Part shown: positions 33,471 to 41,551 of the stretch, piece by piece
How the letters are laid out: every line of letters begins with the position of its first letter
How positions within the stretch are numbered: the stretch's first letter is position 1
Origin: Candidatus Poribacteria bacterium
GTDB lineage: Bacteria; Poribacteria; WGA-4E; WGA-3G
Reading direction: 5' to 3'
DNA: 41,779 nucleotides
Assembly (NCBI GenBank): GCA_028824685.1
Contig: JAPPCZ010000050.1
Location: 1 to 41,779 of the forward strand
Position numbers and translations under genes: made by a program
Notes under the pieces: generated by a model
The model's database searches: none
Told to the model about the DNA's origin: nothing
What the model saw: the letters and a program-made list of their open reading frames with translations, nothing else

Positions 33471-35045
33471 TCAACGTTTCGTTGTGTATGACTCACGGAT
33501 CCATTCTTCAAGCACTGGGTCAGGATTTTCCACAACCTCTTTTGGAAAGGTGAATGATGATTGTCCCGTATTCTGCTTAATTAGATTCAATCCGTGCTGA
33601 TAACTTTTTAGAATATCATCACAAACCTGTGATATAGATTTTTCTTGTGCTGACGCGCGCTCACAAATAGCTTCTGTTGCTGCTGCGTCAAATGCAATCT
33701 TCAAATCATGGTCGGCATAGAACCTTGCTTCATATCTGCGAACCTGTTCGTGCATCACCGTGTTGCGGTTGTAATCAGTATCTTCTGTAATCTTCTTTAA
33801 CTGGCTATCAGGATCATCAACAACCTCTGCGGTAACAACAAATTCCACCACACCTGTAGAGGGAAGTTCAAACTTATAGTTGCGTAAAACCTTTTCACAG
33901 ACAGTCATCAATGCACGCGCACCAGTTTTCTGTTCAATTGCTTTTTCAGCGATTCGGCGCAATCCACAGTCGGAAAACAGCACGGTAATACCGTAAGCAC
34001 GGAAAGCATTTTCATATTGCCGAATGATAGAACCTTCTGAATGTTTCAAAATGTAAAAAAGGTCGTCAACTGCCAATTCACTGCAAACAACATGCACAGG
34101 CAACCTGCCGATGAACTCTGGTTCAAACCCGAAATCTATGAAGTCTTTTGGGGTAACATGCTCAAGATATTGGGCAGTATCGTCTTTTTGGCTTGCTACG
34201 TCGGCGTTAAAACCGATTCGACTTTGATGCATTCGGTTTTTGATAATCTTCTCCATGCCAGTGAACGCACCACTGATAATAAACAAGATATGACGGGTAT
34301 TAATCACCTCTTTATCTACCTTGCCGCTTTTCTGGAATTCCATTGCTGCACGCATCTGGGACGCTACATCGTTGCCGCCTCTGAGGTCAACTTCGGTTTC
34401 TTCCATTAACTTGAGAAGCCCAATCTGCACACCGCGTCCACTGACATCGCGCCCGATTATATTCGGTGGTGTGGAAATTTTATCCGCTTCATCAAGATAG
34501 ATAATACCGTATTGTGCCAATTCAAGGTTATCATCCGCTTGCGCGACAAGTTCACGAATTAAGTCGTCTACATTCGCACCGACATAACCTGTTTCGCTAA
34601 ATCGTGTGGCATCTGCTTTGACAAACGGTACACCGATTAACTTTGCGATATGTCTGATGAGATATGTCTTGCCTACACCGGTTGGACCGAGCATAACGAT
34701 GTTTTGCTTAGAGTAATCGGTATCAGCAGCCTCTGGATTTTCATGGCATTCTCGCACGTGGTTATAGTGGTCACAGACAGCAATGGCGAGTGCCTTCTTA
34801 GCATCATCCTGCTTGATGACATATCTATCCAAATACTTTTTTATGTCTTTTGGCTTGAGGTCAAACTTTAAATCAAAAGTTTTCTGTGGTTCAGGTGGTT
34901 CCTCTTCTGGTTGATCCGGTGAGACATGGGGTCCAGCCACACGACCTAAGCTGACACTTACACCGTCGCCGTACTTTTTTCTAAAGAATTCTTGAAAATC
35001 TTTTTCTATTTCTTCTTGAGTTGGTATTTTTTTATTTGTTATCAT
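33471..35045 (-). CDS. ClpX-like AAA+ unfoldase lacking the zinc-binding domain
   Basis: A 524-residue ATPase from the ATG at 35045; a TTG nine bases upstream is an alternative. Seen: Walker A GPTGVGKT (120-127), pore loop ETGYVG (GYVG 153-156), Walker B IIYLDEADKI (D185, E186), RDVSGRGVQIGLLKL (pore-2 region), IGF (277-279), and KTGARAL for sensor 2. The IGF tripeptide is how ClpX docks on ClpP, so a ClpP partner is expected, though none is in the window. The N-terminal C4 zinc domain of ClpX is absent, replaced by about 60 proline- and acid-rich residues, and about 110 residues extend beyond the usual C-terminus. HslU is less likely. Confidence 0.88.
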   Translation of the reverse strand: MITNKKIPTQEEIEKDFQEFFRKKYGDGVSVSLGRVAGPHVSPDQPEEEPPEPQKTFDLKFDLKPKDIKKYLDRYVIKQDDAKKALAIAVCDHYNHVRECHENPEAADTDYSKQNIVMLGPTGVGKTYLIRHIAKLIGVPFVKADATRFSETGYVGANVDDLIRELVAQADDNLELAQYGIIYLDEADKISTPPNIIGRDVSGRGVQIGLLKLMEETEVDLRGGNDVASQMRAAMEFQKSGKVDKEVINTRHILFIISGAFTGMEKIIKNRMHQSRIGFNADVASQKDDTAQYLEHVTPKDFIDFGFEPEFIGRLPVHVVCSELAVDDLFYILKHSEGSIIRQYENAFRAYGITVLFSDCGLRRIAEKAIEQKTGARALMTVCEKVLRNYKFELPSTGVVEFVVTAEVVDDPDSQLKKITEDTDYNRNTVMHEQVRRYEARFYADHDLKIAFDAAATEAICERASAQEKSISQVCDDILKSYQHGLNLIKQNTGQSSFTFPKEVVENPDPVLEEWIRESYTTKR

Positions 35046-35054
35046 AACATTCAA

Positions 35055-35255
35055 TTAGCAATCAACTTTCAACTGTTGGTGGTCGGTTGTTGGAATCGGA
35101 GTTTTGATCAGGTTGACAGCACTTCTCATATTTTCTCGCCGAATTGACTCATTTTGCAAATAGGTTATATAACGATTGATATCATGGTCAAATTTCGCTG
35201 AGATTTGACGACGAACCTGGCGTGTATCTTCAACAATAGGTGAATTTTTAATCAT
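35055..35255 (-). CDS. Small protein of unknown function preceding the ClpX-like gene
   Basis: A 66-residue basic protein. The ATG at 35255 has AGAGGA four bases upstream, and the stop lies nine bases before the ATG of the ClpX-like gene, so it is well placed to be translated and coupled. The segment IVEDTRQVRRQISAKFDHDI resembles a group of short proteins opening with (I/V)VEExRxxR and containing an F-x-x-D-(I/L) pattern, often found beside toxin genes; this is a weak resemblance. It could be a ClpX adaptor or an antitoxin-like protein. I cannot name a family. Confidence 0.65.
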   Translation of the reverse strand: MIKNSPIVEDTRQVRRQISAKFDHDINRYITYLQNESIRRENMRSAVNLIKTPIPTTDHQQLKVDC

Positions 35256-35314
35256 TTGGTCCTCTTATCAGCGGTTTGGGTAGTAATAATAATATGTATC
35301 TGACTGATATGAAA

Positions 35315-36865
35315 TTAATCACCTATATTTGCATAAAAGAACGGTGGCATCGTCAAGGCAACCACATCATCTTCACCAGAAATTCCACGTGCCATTGCGA
35401 GTGCATCGTCTAAGTTCTTTGCCCACTCAACACCTAACCGCTGAGCAATCCGCGGCTCTTTTGGACCTACTAAAATAACTTTTGATAGATATTTCAATGG
35501 ATATGTTGCCCAATACCACACGGTAAACGGATGAAAACCGTGATGTGCAAATTTGTTTCTATAACAATCAATTAAATACTCGTCCTTTGCATATTTTTCT
35601 TGATACTTCTGTTGCATCTCAAAAGGTTCAGTTGTATCCGCAAGCACCTCATCATAAAACATCTTATATGCCACGTGATATTCCTCGTGAAATATCTCGT
35701 AAGTTGGATTCATGATGATGACAACGCCGTTCTCTTTGATAATCGGTTTGTTATAGAACCAATTGAACACATAACCTAAGATGTCGCTCACAACTAAAAC
35801 AGGGTTGATGCGGGCATCAACGGCGTAAGGACTCATATCGGGCAGACCAAAAACTAAGGTGCTGTACTGGCGTGGAATATCTATTGCTAATTGATCTTTC
35901 ATCAATGCCAACGTTTTCGCGTGAACAGCGTCAATGTCACCTGCGTTTACTGCCATCGGTTCATAGTCTGTTCGAACGCTTTTGAGTATATTATATCTGA
36001 CAGATTCGGGTAAAAGTGACAAAGTTGCAGGCGTAAATGTCTTGATAATCTTTTCGGCAATGTTGCAGTCTCGGTTAGGTTTTCCAACATAGCGGAGATG
36101 GAACGGATATATCGCGCCATTCATCGCCGCTTCAAGCACTAAAATCGGTGTCTCTTTTTGAATGAGACGACTCATCCGTTCAATACAAGCATGCATGTGT
36201 GAACCTTCGGGTTGCATCACATGCGGAGATTCCGATGTCATGTGCGGTGAATGGTGCGGTGCGATGGAGTTATATGTGCCGAGACCCACTGCAACAGATT
36301 TGTGTCCACCGTTGAGTGGAATTTGAATCATATCAACATAAATGATTAGATCAGCGTCAAGGGCAGCTTTATCCGTCTCAACGATTTCATCATGCTCTGT
36401 TTTCCCTACTTCAACTATCTGTTCGCTATCCTCAGCGTCGAAATTTCGGAGTTGGTGTGGATAGAACTCATCCATAATGTCTTTACCTAACATATAGGCA
36501 AGTTCATGTTCTTTCATCTTGCGATGGAGAGCGACTGCACAGATGAGCTGGATATTCTTTTTTTCTACCCCATACTCGTCCAGCATTTTCAGAAGCGTTT
36601 CGATCATAATCTGCCGCATATCCGGCTTTTTGGTTAGCGGAAAAGGTTGGCAGTTATCATCAAATAGGATAAGCACCTTTGAATTGCCGTTCACGAGTTC
36701 GCGTAGCGGTGGCATCTCAAGCGGGTTCTCAAAGGCGCGCTGCGTATGCTCACTAAGCATATCCCGTTTTATGCCCGGCAACGGGGGTTTAGCGTAAAAT
36801 ACATCTGAATTGTCAGGTATTTTGGCATTTACGAGATGGTTTCCGAAGTAGGTAAAGTATTTCAT
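35315..36865 (-). CDS. LarA-like (DUF2088) nickel-pincer racemase/epimerase family protein
   Basis: A 516-residue protein. The N-terminal DUF2088 region contains LILFDDNCQPFP and ICAVALHRKM with H114, the position of a catalytic histidine of lactate racemase LarA. NGGHKSVAVGLG carries K199, where LarA attaches its nickel-pincer cofactor, and IAPHHSPH follows with H215 at the same 16-residue spacing seen in LarA (K184 to H200). The family includes lactate, malate and other hydroxyacid racemases or epimerases. No larB, larC or larE cofactor genes are in this window. The promoter is TTGCAA-17-TAAAAT (36921-36949). The substrate is unknown. Confidence 0.85.
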   Translation of the reverse strand: MKYFTYFGNHLVNAKIPDNSDVFYAKPPLPGIKRDMLSEHTQRAFENPLEMPPLRELVNGNSKVLILFDDNCQPFPLTKKPDMRQIMIETLLKMLDEYGVEKKNIQLICAVALHRKMKEHELAYMLGKDIMDEFYPHQLRNFDAEDSEQIVEVGKTEHDEIVETDKAALDADLIIYVDMIQIPLNGGHKSVAVGLGTYNSIAPHHSPHMTSESPHVMQPEGSHMHACIERMSRLIQKETPILVLEAAMNGAIYPFHLRYVGKPNRDCNIAEKIIKTFTPATLSLLPESVRYNILKSVRTDYEPMAVNAGDIDAVHAKTLALMKDQLAIDIPRQYSTLVFGLPDMSPYAVDARINPVLVVSDILGYVFNWFYNKPIIKENGVVIIMNPTYEIFHEEYHVAYKMFYDEVLADTTEPFEMQQKYQEKYAKDEYLIDCYRNKFAHHGFHPFTVWYWATYPLKYLSKVILVGPKEPRIAQRLGVEWAKNLDDALAMARGISGEDDVVALTMPPFFYANIGD

Positions 36866-36920
36866 TTATAGAAAAAACCTATATTTCAATATGTCTTGTT
36901 ATTGTTTAGATTCCTCACTT

Positions 36921-36949
36921 ATTTTAGCATAGTTGGAGTGAGATTGCAA
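36921..36949 (-). promoter_or_regulatory. Predicted sigma-70 promoter of the LarA-like gene
   Basis: On the minus strand: TTGCAA, 17-bp spacer, TAAAAT. Transcription would start near 36914, about 50 bases before the ATG. Confidence 0.55.
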
Positions 36950-36999
36950 GTTTTTTGTTAGATTCCTAATAGAAGCACAAGTACTGAAAATACTGAAAC

Positions 37000-37045
37000 G
37001 AAATAGTCAAGTTTCTCGAAAAATAAGGTGACATTCGACTATTTC
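37000..37045. promoter_or_regulatory. Inverted repeat overlapping the hicA promoter (candidate operator)
   Basis: Perfect nine-base arms GAAATAGTC (37000-37008) and GACTATTTC (37037-37045). Arm centres are 37 bp apart, and the right arm lies inside the -35/-10 spacer. A dimeric repressor could use it, but the HicB protein here has no DNA-binding domain that I can see. Confidence 0.45.
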
Positions 37046-37056
37046 TATGATATACT
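37028..37056 (+). promoter_or_regulatory. Predicted sigma-70 promoter of the hicA-hicB operon
   Basis: GTGACA, 17-bp spacer, TATACT. This implies a leader of about 110 bases before the ATG at 37176, unusually long for a toxin gene. Confidence 0.55.
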
Positions 37057-37175
37057 TTTAAAGACTAAAAGTTCAAGAAATCATTGCTGGCAAACGAAAT
37101 TAATTGATATGTTTCGGTATCCTTCAATCCAATTTACTTATTAGAGGTAAAGTTTCGAGTCGTTCGGTTATTTGT

Positions 37176-37373
37176 ATGCCCAGAAAAATACGACAACTTG
37201 TTACTGATTTGGAGAAAGCAGGTTTCATCAACAAAGGCGGGAAAGGTAGCCATAGGAACTATAAACACCCAAAAGGCATGAGAGTTACTATTTCTGGAAA
37301 AATAGGGGATGACGCCAAACCTTACCAAGAAAAGGAAGTGAAGATAAAAATTGAGGAGTCTCGAGATGAGTGA
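37176..37373 (+). CDS. hicA: HicA-family mRNA interferase toxin
   Basis: A 65-residue basic protein with a double-stranded-RNA-binding-like fold. RKIRQLVTDLEKAGF is the first helix and turn; GGKGSHRNYKHP carries the catalytic histidine H26; MRVTISGKIGDDAK follows. The ATG at 37176 is preferred over an upstream TTG (37104) because the HicA domain begins exactly here; no strong ribosome site precedes it. HicA cleaves mRNA and is held in check by HicB. The C-terminus (YQEKEVKIKIEES) differs from the classical GTLRSILKQ-type end but fits one HicA subgroup. Confidence 0.85.
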   Translation: MPRKIRQLVTDLEKAGFINKGGKGSHRNYKHPKGMRVTISGKIGDDAKPYQEKEVKIKIEESRDE

Positions 37374-37608
37374 ACGTGTGCAGTATATTAAAATTGTAAA
37401 ATGGTCAGACGAGGACCAATGTTATATCGGATATTGTCCGGGAGTTGTCGGACCTTGTTGTCATGGTGATGATGAAGTCGAAGTTTATCGTGAGTTATGT
37501 GAGATTGTTGATGAGTGGATAGAGATCGCGCGTCAAGAGAATGAAGTGCTTCCATCTCCTATTATTGGATTGGAAATAGAAGAGTTGTTAAGGTCTGCTT
37601 TGCCCTGA
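37366..37608 (+). CDS. hicB: HicB-like antitoxin (single-domain form)
   Basis: An 80-residue acidic protein: YIKIVKWSDEDQCYIGYCPG and the following GDDEVEVYRELCEIVDEWIE match the partial RNase H-like fold of HicB. GAGGAG lies seven bases before the ATG at 37366, which overlaps the end of hicA by eight bases. The usual C-terminal helix-turn-helix or ribbon-helix-helix DNA-binding part is missing, so this antitoxin may neutralise HicA without repressing its own promoter. Confidence 0.8.
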   Translation: MSERVQYIKIVKWSDEDQCYIGYCPGVVGPCCHGDDEVEVYRELCEIVDEWIEIARQENEVLPSPIIGLEIEELLRSALP

Positions 37609-37627
37609 AATGACCCTTCACTATTCT

Positions 37628-38854
37628 CTATTCTGTCCGCAAATCAAAAACGGTTTTAACTGTGGAAGTTTTTCCTGTATTGAGAGCAGTTTGAATCGCC
37701 CGTTTATAGTCTCGTATAGAAAATGGCGTACCGACCAATGGCAGCAATTGCTCTCCATGCTTCTGCAACAGGCGCAACCCGAGTTGAAATGTGTGAATCT
37801 GTTCTCCGTTGTGCGTTTCAACTCCATAAGTATATGCACCCTTTACGCGTAACTGCTTATACCAAATAGATGTCCAGTCAATATTTTTCGGAATTCCGGG
37901 CATACCGAGTAAGATGACTTCCCCACCTGCCCGCGTGAAACGGAGCGCGTCGTCTATTGTAACACTGGAACCGATACAGTCAAAAGTTAAATCTACCCCG
38001 CCCAGCAAAACCTGTTGCCCCAGTTCAGGTTGATACGACTCAGCATCAGTCAATTCAGAGAAAACAGCATAACGGCCGTTATTTACAGGTATCACAGCAT
38101 TTGCACCGAGATCGCGTGCCAATTCCCGTTGGTGAAAGTGTTTAGCAAAAATGAGGATTAGGTTTTGATATCCGAGCATTCGTAGTGCTGCAACGGTGAG
38201 CAACCCGATGGTGCCGCCACCGATAATACAAATATTCTCTTTGTCGTGGAATTCTGTTTGTAAAACACCGTGTATCGCACAAGCAAACGGTTCAAGCAGG
38301 ACAGCCAATTCGTCCGACATATCATCCGGGACGAGATGAAGTTGTGTTTGATGTGCAAGAACATATTGACTCCACCCACCACCTGTATCCCGACAATAGC
38401 CTGTTTGAATACCTGCAGAGATGCTTCCTCTTGTGATATTTTCACAGTTGGCAAAACGGAGATTTTGGCACTGATGGCACGGCGGATCAATCTCTCGCAC
38501 AATACAAGAAAGCGCGGGTTCAATGACGACTCTCTCACCAATAGACCACCCTTCAACTGCATCGCCAATCTCTGCAATTTCACCCACGATCTCATGCCCC
38601 AACACAAAAGGCGTTGATGTGAATGGCGAAAAATATGGACTCCCCTTCGCAGTAATCGTTGCTAAATCGGAGCCACAGATTCCACTGAGTCGGGTTTTAA
38701 TTTTGACCCATTGCGGAGTTGGAAGTTGTGGCTCCGGTATATCAACGAGATGGATGCAGGAAATAGGAGACGTATAGAGACTGCGCCACCTTTTTCCGAG
38801 GTAGCGCATTGTGAGATAACGGGGAATGCTTTTGGTGTATTGGATGGCTTGCAC
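37628..38854 (-). CDS. Zinc-dependent medium-chain alcohol dehydrogenase
   Basis: A 408-residue NAD(P)-dependent enzyme. Catalytic zinc ligands are C60 in GICGSD and H87-E88 in LGHEIVGE. Structural zinc is held by C117, C126, C129 and C137, but the first gap is nine residues rather than the usual two. The Rossmann motif is IIGGGTIGLLTV. The start is most likely GTG at 38854, because the N-terminal domain begins AIQYTKSIPRY; an ATG at 38809 would trim it. It lies downstream of the WD40 gene on the same strand with an 89-bp gap. Relatives include sorbitol, threonine and other polyol dehydrogenases; the substrate is unknown. Confidence 0.88.
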   Translation of the reverse strand: MQAIQYTKSIPRYLTMRYLGKRWRSLYTSPISCIHLVDIPEPQLPTPQWVKIKTRLSGICGSDLATITAKGSPYFSPFTSTPFVLGHEIVGEIAEIGDAVEGWSIGERVVIEPALSCIVREIDPPCHQCQNLRFANCENITRGSISAGIQTGYCRDTGGGWSQYVLAHQTQLHLVPDDMSDELAVLLEPFACAIHGVLQTEFHDKENICIIGGGTIGLLTVAALRMLGYQNLILIFAKHFHQRELARDLGANAVIPVNNGRYAVFSELTDAESYQPELGQQVLLGGVDLTFDCIGSSVTIDDALRFTRAGGEVILLGMPGIPKNIDWTSIWYKQLRVKGAYTYGVETHNGEQIHTFQLGLRLLQKHGEQLLPLVGTPFSIRDYKRAIQTALNTGKTSTVKTVFDLRTE

Positions 38855-38943
38855 TGTGCTATACCAACTTGCTTCTGGACCCCGTGGGGTGGTCTATGTG
38901 TTGACGTTCATATCTTTACTTTTAACGTTTGGTACTCACAAGG

Positions 38944-41313
38944 CTATTTTGAGATGTCCCATAGCAGAATCATACCATTCCTACTTCCACAAGCGAGGGT
39001 CCGGTTATCCAAGCTGAAAGCAACGGAAGCGATATCCTCTTGAACACCCTCAAGTGTAGATTCGTGTTTTCCAGTATCAACATCCCACAACCGAATGAGG
39101 TTATCCGAATGCACACTGGCAAATTTCGTCTTATCGGAACTGAAGATTACGGACTCAATATTATTAGTCATTTCCTCAAGGGTAGTAGGTATAGGTTCTC
39201 CTGTTTCAACGTCCCAGAAGCAAAACATGCTGGTTTTATTTTTCTGAGTGTCACTATGGGCAGTATCATTAACCTCGTTTGTGTTTACAGAGAGAAGCAG
39301 CCGACTATCACGGCTGAAAGCAATAGATTCAACATTAGAGGTACTCTTAGCGAGTGGAGCTTTTTTAGGTTTCCCTGTCTCAATGTCCCAGAAGTAAATT
39401 TTTGAAGCGGTTACACCAGCGAGTATTTTATTATCAGGGCTGCAGCGAACAAATGTAAAGGTTTCTACTTCGGTTGTGATGGAGGTTTTTTGTTTCCCCG
39501 TGGCAACATCCCAGAAACCGATGATTTCGCTACTACTCTTCCTGGACCTAGAATATCCGTCAGGACCGTCCTTTTTCTCGGTTCCTATAGTCACAAGTGT
39601 TTTGCTATCAGGGCTGAAGTGAACAGATTTGAGGTTCACTATTTTCTCTGTGATAAAGGCTTTTTGTTCTCCTGTGTCAATATCCCATAAGTGAATATTG
39701 ACATCGCTATCTCTGTTGGAATATCCATAAGGTCTGGACTCTTTCTGGATAGTCAGGAGTGTTTTACCATCAGGGCTAAAGTGGATGGATTCAAAAGAAT
39801 TGATTTTTTCTGCAATAGAGGTTTTTATCTCGCCTGTGTTAACATCCCAAAATTTTCCACTGTGATCAACAAGTATTCGGCTATCGGGGCTAAAATGGAT
39901 ATGTTCGAGGTTTTTCATTTTCTCTGTGATAGAGGTTTTTATCTTACCTGTGTTAACATCCCAAAAATGAATAGTTTCCTTATCCTCACTGCTCCTATAA
40001 CCTTGATTAGCATCACTCTGACTTATAAATGTTCGGCTATCGGGGCTAAAATGGATATGTTCGAGGTTTTTCATTTTCTCTGTGATAGAGGTTTTTATCT
40101 CGCCTGTGTTAACATCCCAAAAATGGATAATTGTATTGTTCCAACCTCTATTATCTATACTCGCTAATACCTGACCGTTAGGACTAAAAACTACAGATGT
40201 AATATTACCGATGTATCCTCCAACTAATGTTTTCTCATTTTTACCGGTTTCAGTATTCCAAAACCGAATACTGCTGTCGGAACTTTCGCTTACAAGCTGA
40301 TCACCTTGGAACACTACCGAAAAGACAGTATCAGTGTGTTTTTGTAGCGTAACAAGATGTTCGCCTGCCTTAGTATCCCATACACAGATAGTCTTATCCT
40401 TACTCCCGCTTGCGAGTGTTCTTCCGTCGGAACTAAAATCAAGAGACCGAATACTGTCCGTATGCTTTTTAGGAATGCCACTACTTTTATTTTGTAGAGT
40501 TCCTATATCCCATAGGTGAATAGTGCCATTATTGTGTCCACTTGCTAACATGCTGCCATTAGGGCTAAAAACAACTGAAGTCACAGCTGTTTCCGATTTA
40601 TTGTCGGTGAAAATAACGGGAGTTTCGTCGGTAGTTAAATCAAATTTAGTGATGCATCGGTTTTGTCCGAATCGGATTTCTGATTCCCACAAACAGATAG
40701 TGCCATCATTACTTCCACTTGCTAACATTTTGCCATCAGGACTGAAAATAACCGAAGTCACACCACCATGCTCTAAGGTGGATTTGTGGGATCCATCAGG
40801 TGCTGCCCACAAACAGATAGTGCCATCATTACTTCCACTTGCTAACATTTTGCCATCAGGACTGAAAATAACCGAAGTCACACCACCATGCTCTAAGGTG
40901 GATTTGTGGGATCCATCAGGTGCTGCCCACAAACAGATAGTGCCATCATTACTTCCACTTGCTAACATTTTGCCATCAGGACTGAAAATAACCGAAGTCA
41001 CACCATCACTGTGTCCGTTAAGAACGGGTGTTTCATAAGCATCTACTTTCGTTTTGTCTCTGTCAAAACTCCACAGTTGTATCGTATTGTCTGCCTTACC
41101 ACCAGCGATTATATTATTCTCTGGAGAGATAGCAACTGATAATACCTCACTTTTAGGACTTGGGTATGACTGTAATTCCTTACCTGTCTGAGCATCACAA
41201 ATTAAAATTCCAAATCGCGTAGCGACCACTCGACAATTTCGATCGGGAAAATATGCAATTTCATTTATTTTATATTTCCCCAAGCGGGTCTTTGGCTTTT
41301 GATATAAGTTCAT
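38944..41313 (-). CDS. WD40-repeat protein with recently duplicated blades
   Basis: A 789-residue protein made almost entirely of about 15 to 17 WD40 blades (two propellers or more), with the recurring pattern V-x-S-V-x-F-S-P-(D/N)-x-x-x-L-A-S-G, then T-I-x-L-W-D. No signal peptide, kinase or other domain is seen, so a cytoplasmic scaffold is inferred. Residues around 100-205 include near-identical 40-residue blades (HGGVTSVIFSPDGKMLASGS and onward), encoded by an exact 120-bp tandem DNA repeat. Blades further on (VNTGEIKTSITEKMKNLEHI) also repeat almost perfectly. The ATG at 41313 has no strong ribosome site. The binding partner is unknown. Confidence 0.9.
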   Translation of the reverse strand: MNLYQKPKTRLGKYKINEIAYFPDRNCRVVATRFGILICDAQTGKELQSYPSPKSEVLSVAISPENNIIAGGKADNTIQLWSFDRDKTKVDAYETPVLNGHSDGVTSVIFSPDGKMLASGSNDGTICLWAAPDGSHKSTLEHGGVTSVIFSPDGKMLASGSNDGTICLWAAPDGSHKSTLEHGGVTSVIFSPDGKMLASGSNDGTICLWESEIRFGQNRCITKFDLTTDETPVIFTDNKSETAVTSVVFSPNGSMLASGHNNGTIHLWDIGTLQNKSSGIPKKHTDSIRSLDFSSDGRTLASGSKDKTICVWDTKAGEHLVTLQKHTDTVFSVVFQGDQLVSESSDSSIRFWNTETGKNEKTLVGGYIGNITSVVFSPNGQVLASIDNRGWNNTIIHFWDVNTGEIKTSITEKMKNLEHIHFSPDSRTFISQSDANQGYRSSEDKETIHFWDVNTGKIKTSITEKMKNLEHIHFSPDSRILVDHSGKFWDVNTGEIKTSIAEKINSFESIHFSPDGKTLLTIQKESRPYGYSNRDSDVNIHLWDIDTGEQKAFITEKIVNLKSVHFSPDSKTLVTIGTEKKDGPDGYSRSRKSSSEIIGFWDVATGKQKTSITTEVETFTFVRCSPDNKILAGVTASKIYFWDIETGKPKKAPLAKSTSNVESIAFSRDSRLLLSVNTNEVNDTAHSDTQKNKTSMFCFWDVETGEPIPTTLEEMTNNIESVIFSSDKTKFASVHSDNLIRLWDVDTGKHESTLEGVQEDIASVAFSLDNRTLACGSRNGMILLWDISK
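39876..40124. repeat. 93-bp near-identical direct repeat inside the WD40 gene (156-bp offset)
   Basis: Bases 39876-39968 and 40032-40124 differ at only two positions, with 63 bp of different sequence between. The 156-bp offset is 52 codons, so the frame is kept; a third, more diverged copy lies just downstream in the gene (about 39770-39850). Confidence 0.85.
40686..41005. repeat. 120-bp perfect tandem repeat inside the WD40 gene (2.67 copies)
   Basis: Bases 40741-40860 and 40861-40980 are identical, and the identity runs from 40686 to 41005. One period equals 40 codons, one propeller blade, so copy number can change in frame. Confidence 0.95.
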
Positions 41314-41551
41314 GGATTAATTCACCTATTGATAATATGTCATTAGCACGTAGATTGATTAGTCATATTCAATAAAAATTTGTAACAGAACAAATTCTCA
41401 AGGTCACATTCGACTTGAAACTTCCGAAAACAAGGGAACCCAATACTGTATGATTCTTCCTAAACCAATTCCCCACCGAAATGTTTAGGAAATTTCAAAA
41501 TTTGACGCGTCTGAAAAGGTAGAACGAGAAATCCCGTCTCCAAGCAATCGT

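Larger units (their letters stand above)
36866..37175. other. Gene-free region between divergent genes, with two promoters and an inverted repeat
   Basis: This 310-bp gap holds the LarA-like promoter on the minus strand, the hicA promoter on the plus strand and a 9-bp inverted repeat around the latter. The last 110 bp before hicA show no further feature. Confidence 0.6.

Noticed and set aside
39040..41038. Several plus-strand open frames opposite the WD40 gene, some with repeated sequence
   Set aside because: They are antisense shadows; their repeats simply mirror the WD40 blade repeats on the other strand.
37026..41415. Near-identical 15-mers (AGGTGACATTCGACT at 37026 and AGGTCACATTCGACT at 41401) as a shared operator
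   Set aside because: One mismatch in 15 bp over only two sites, and the second site lacks the inverted arm and a clear promoter, so chance cannot be excluded.
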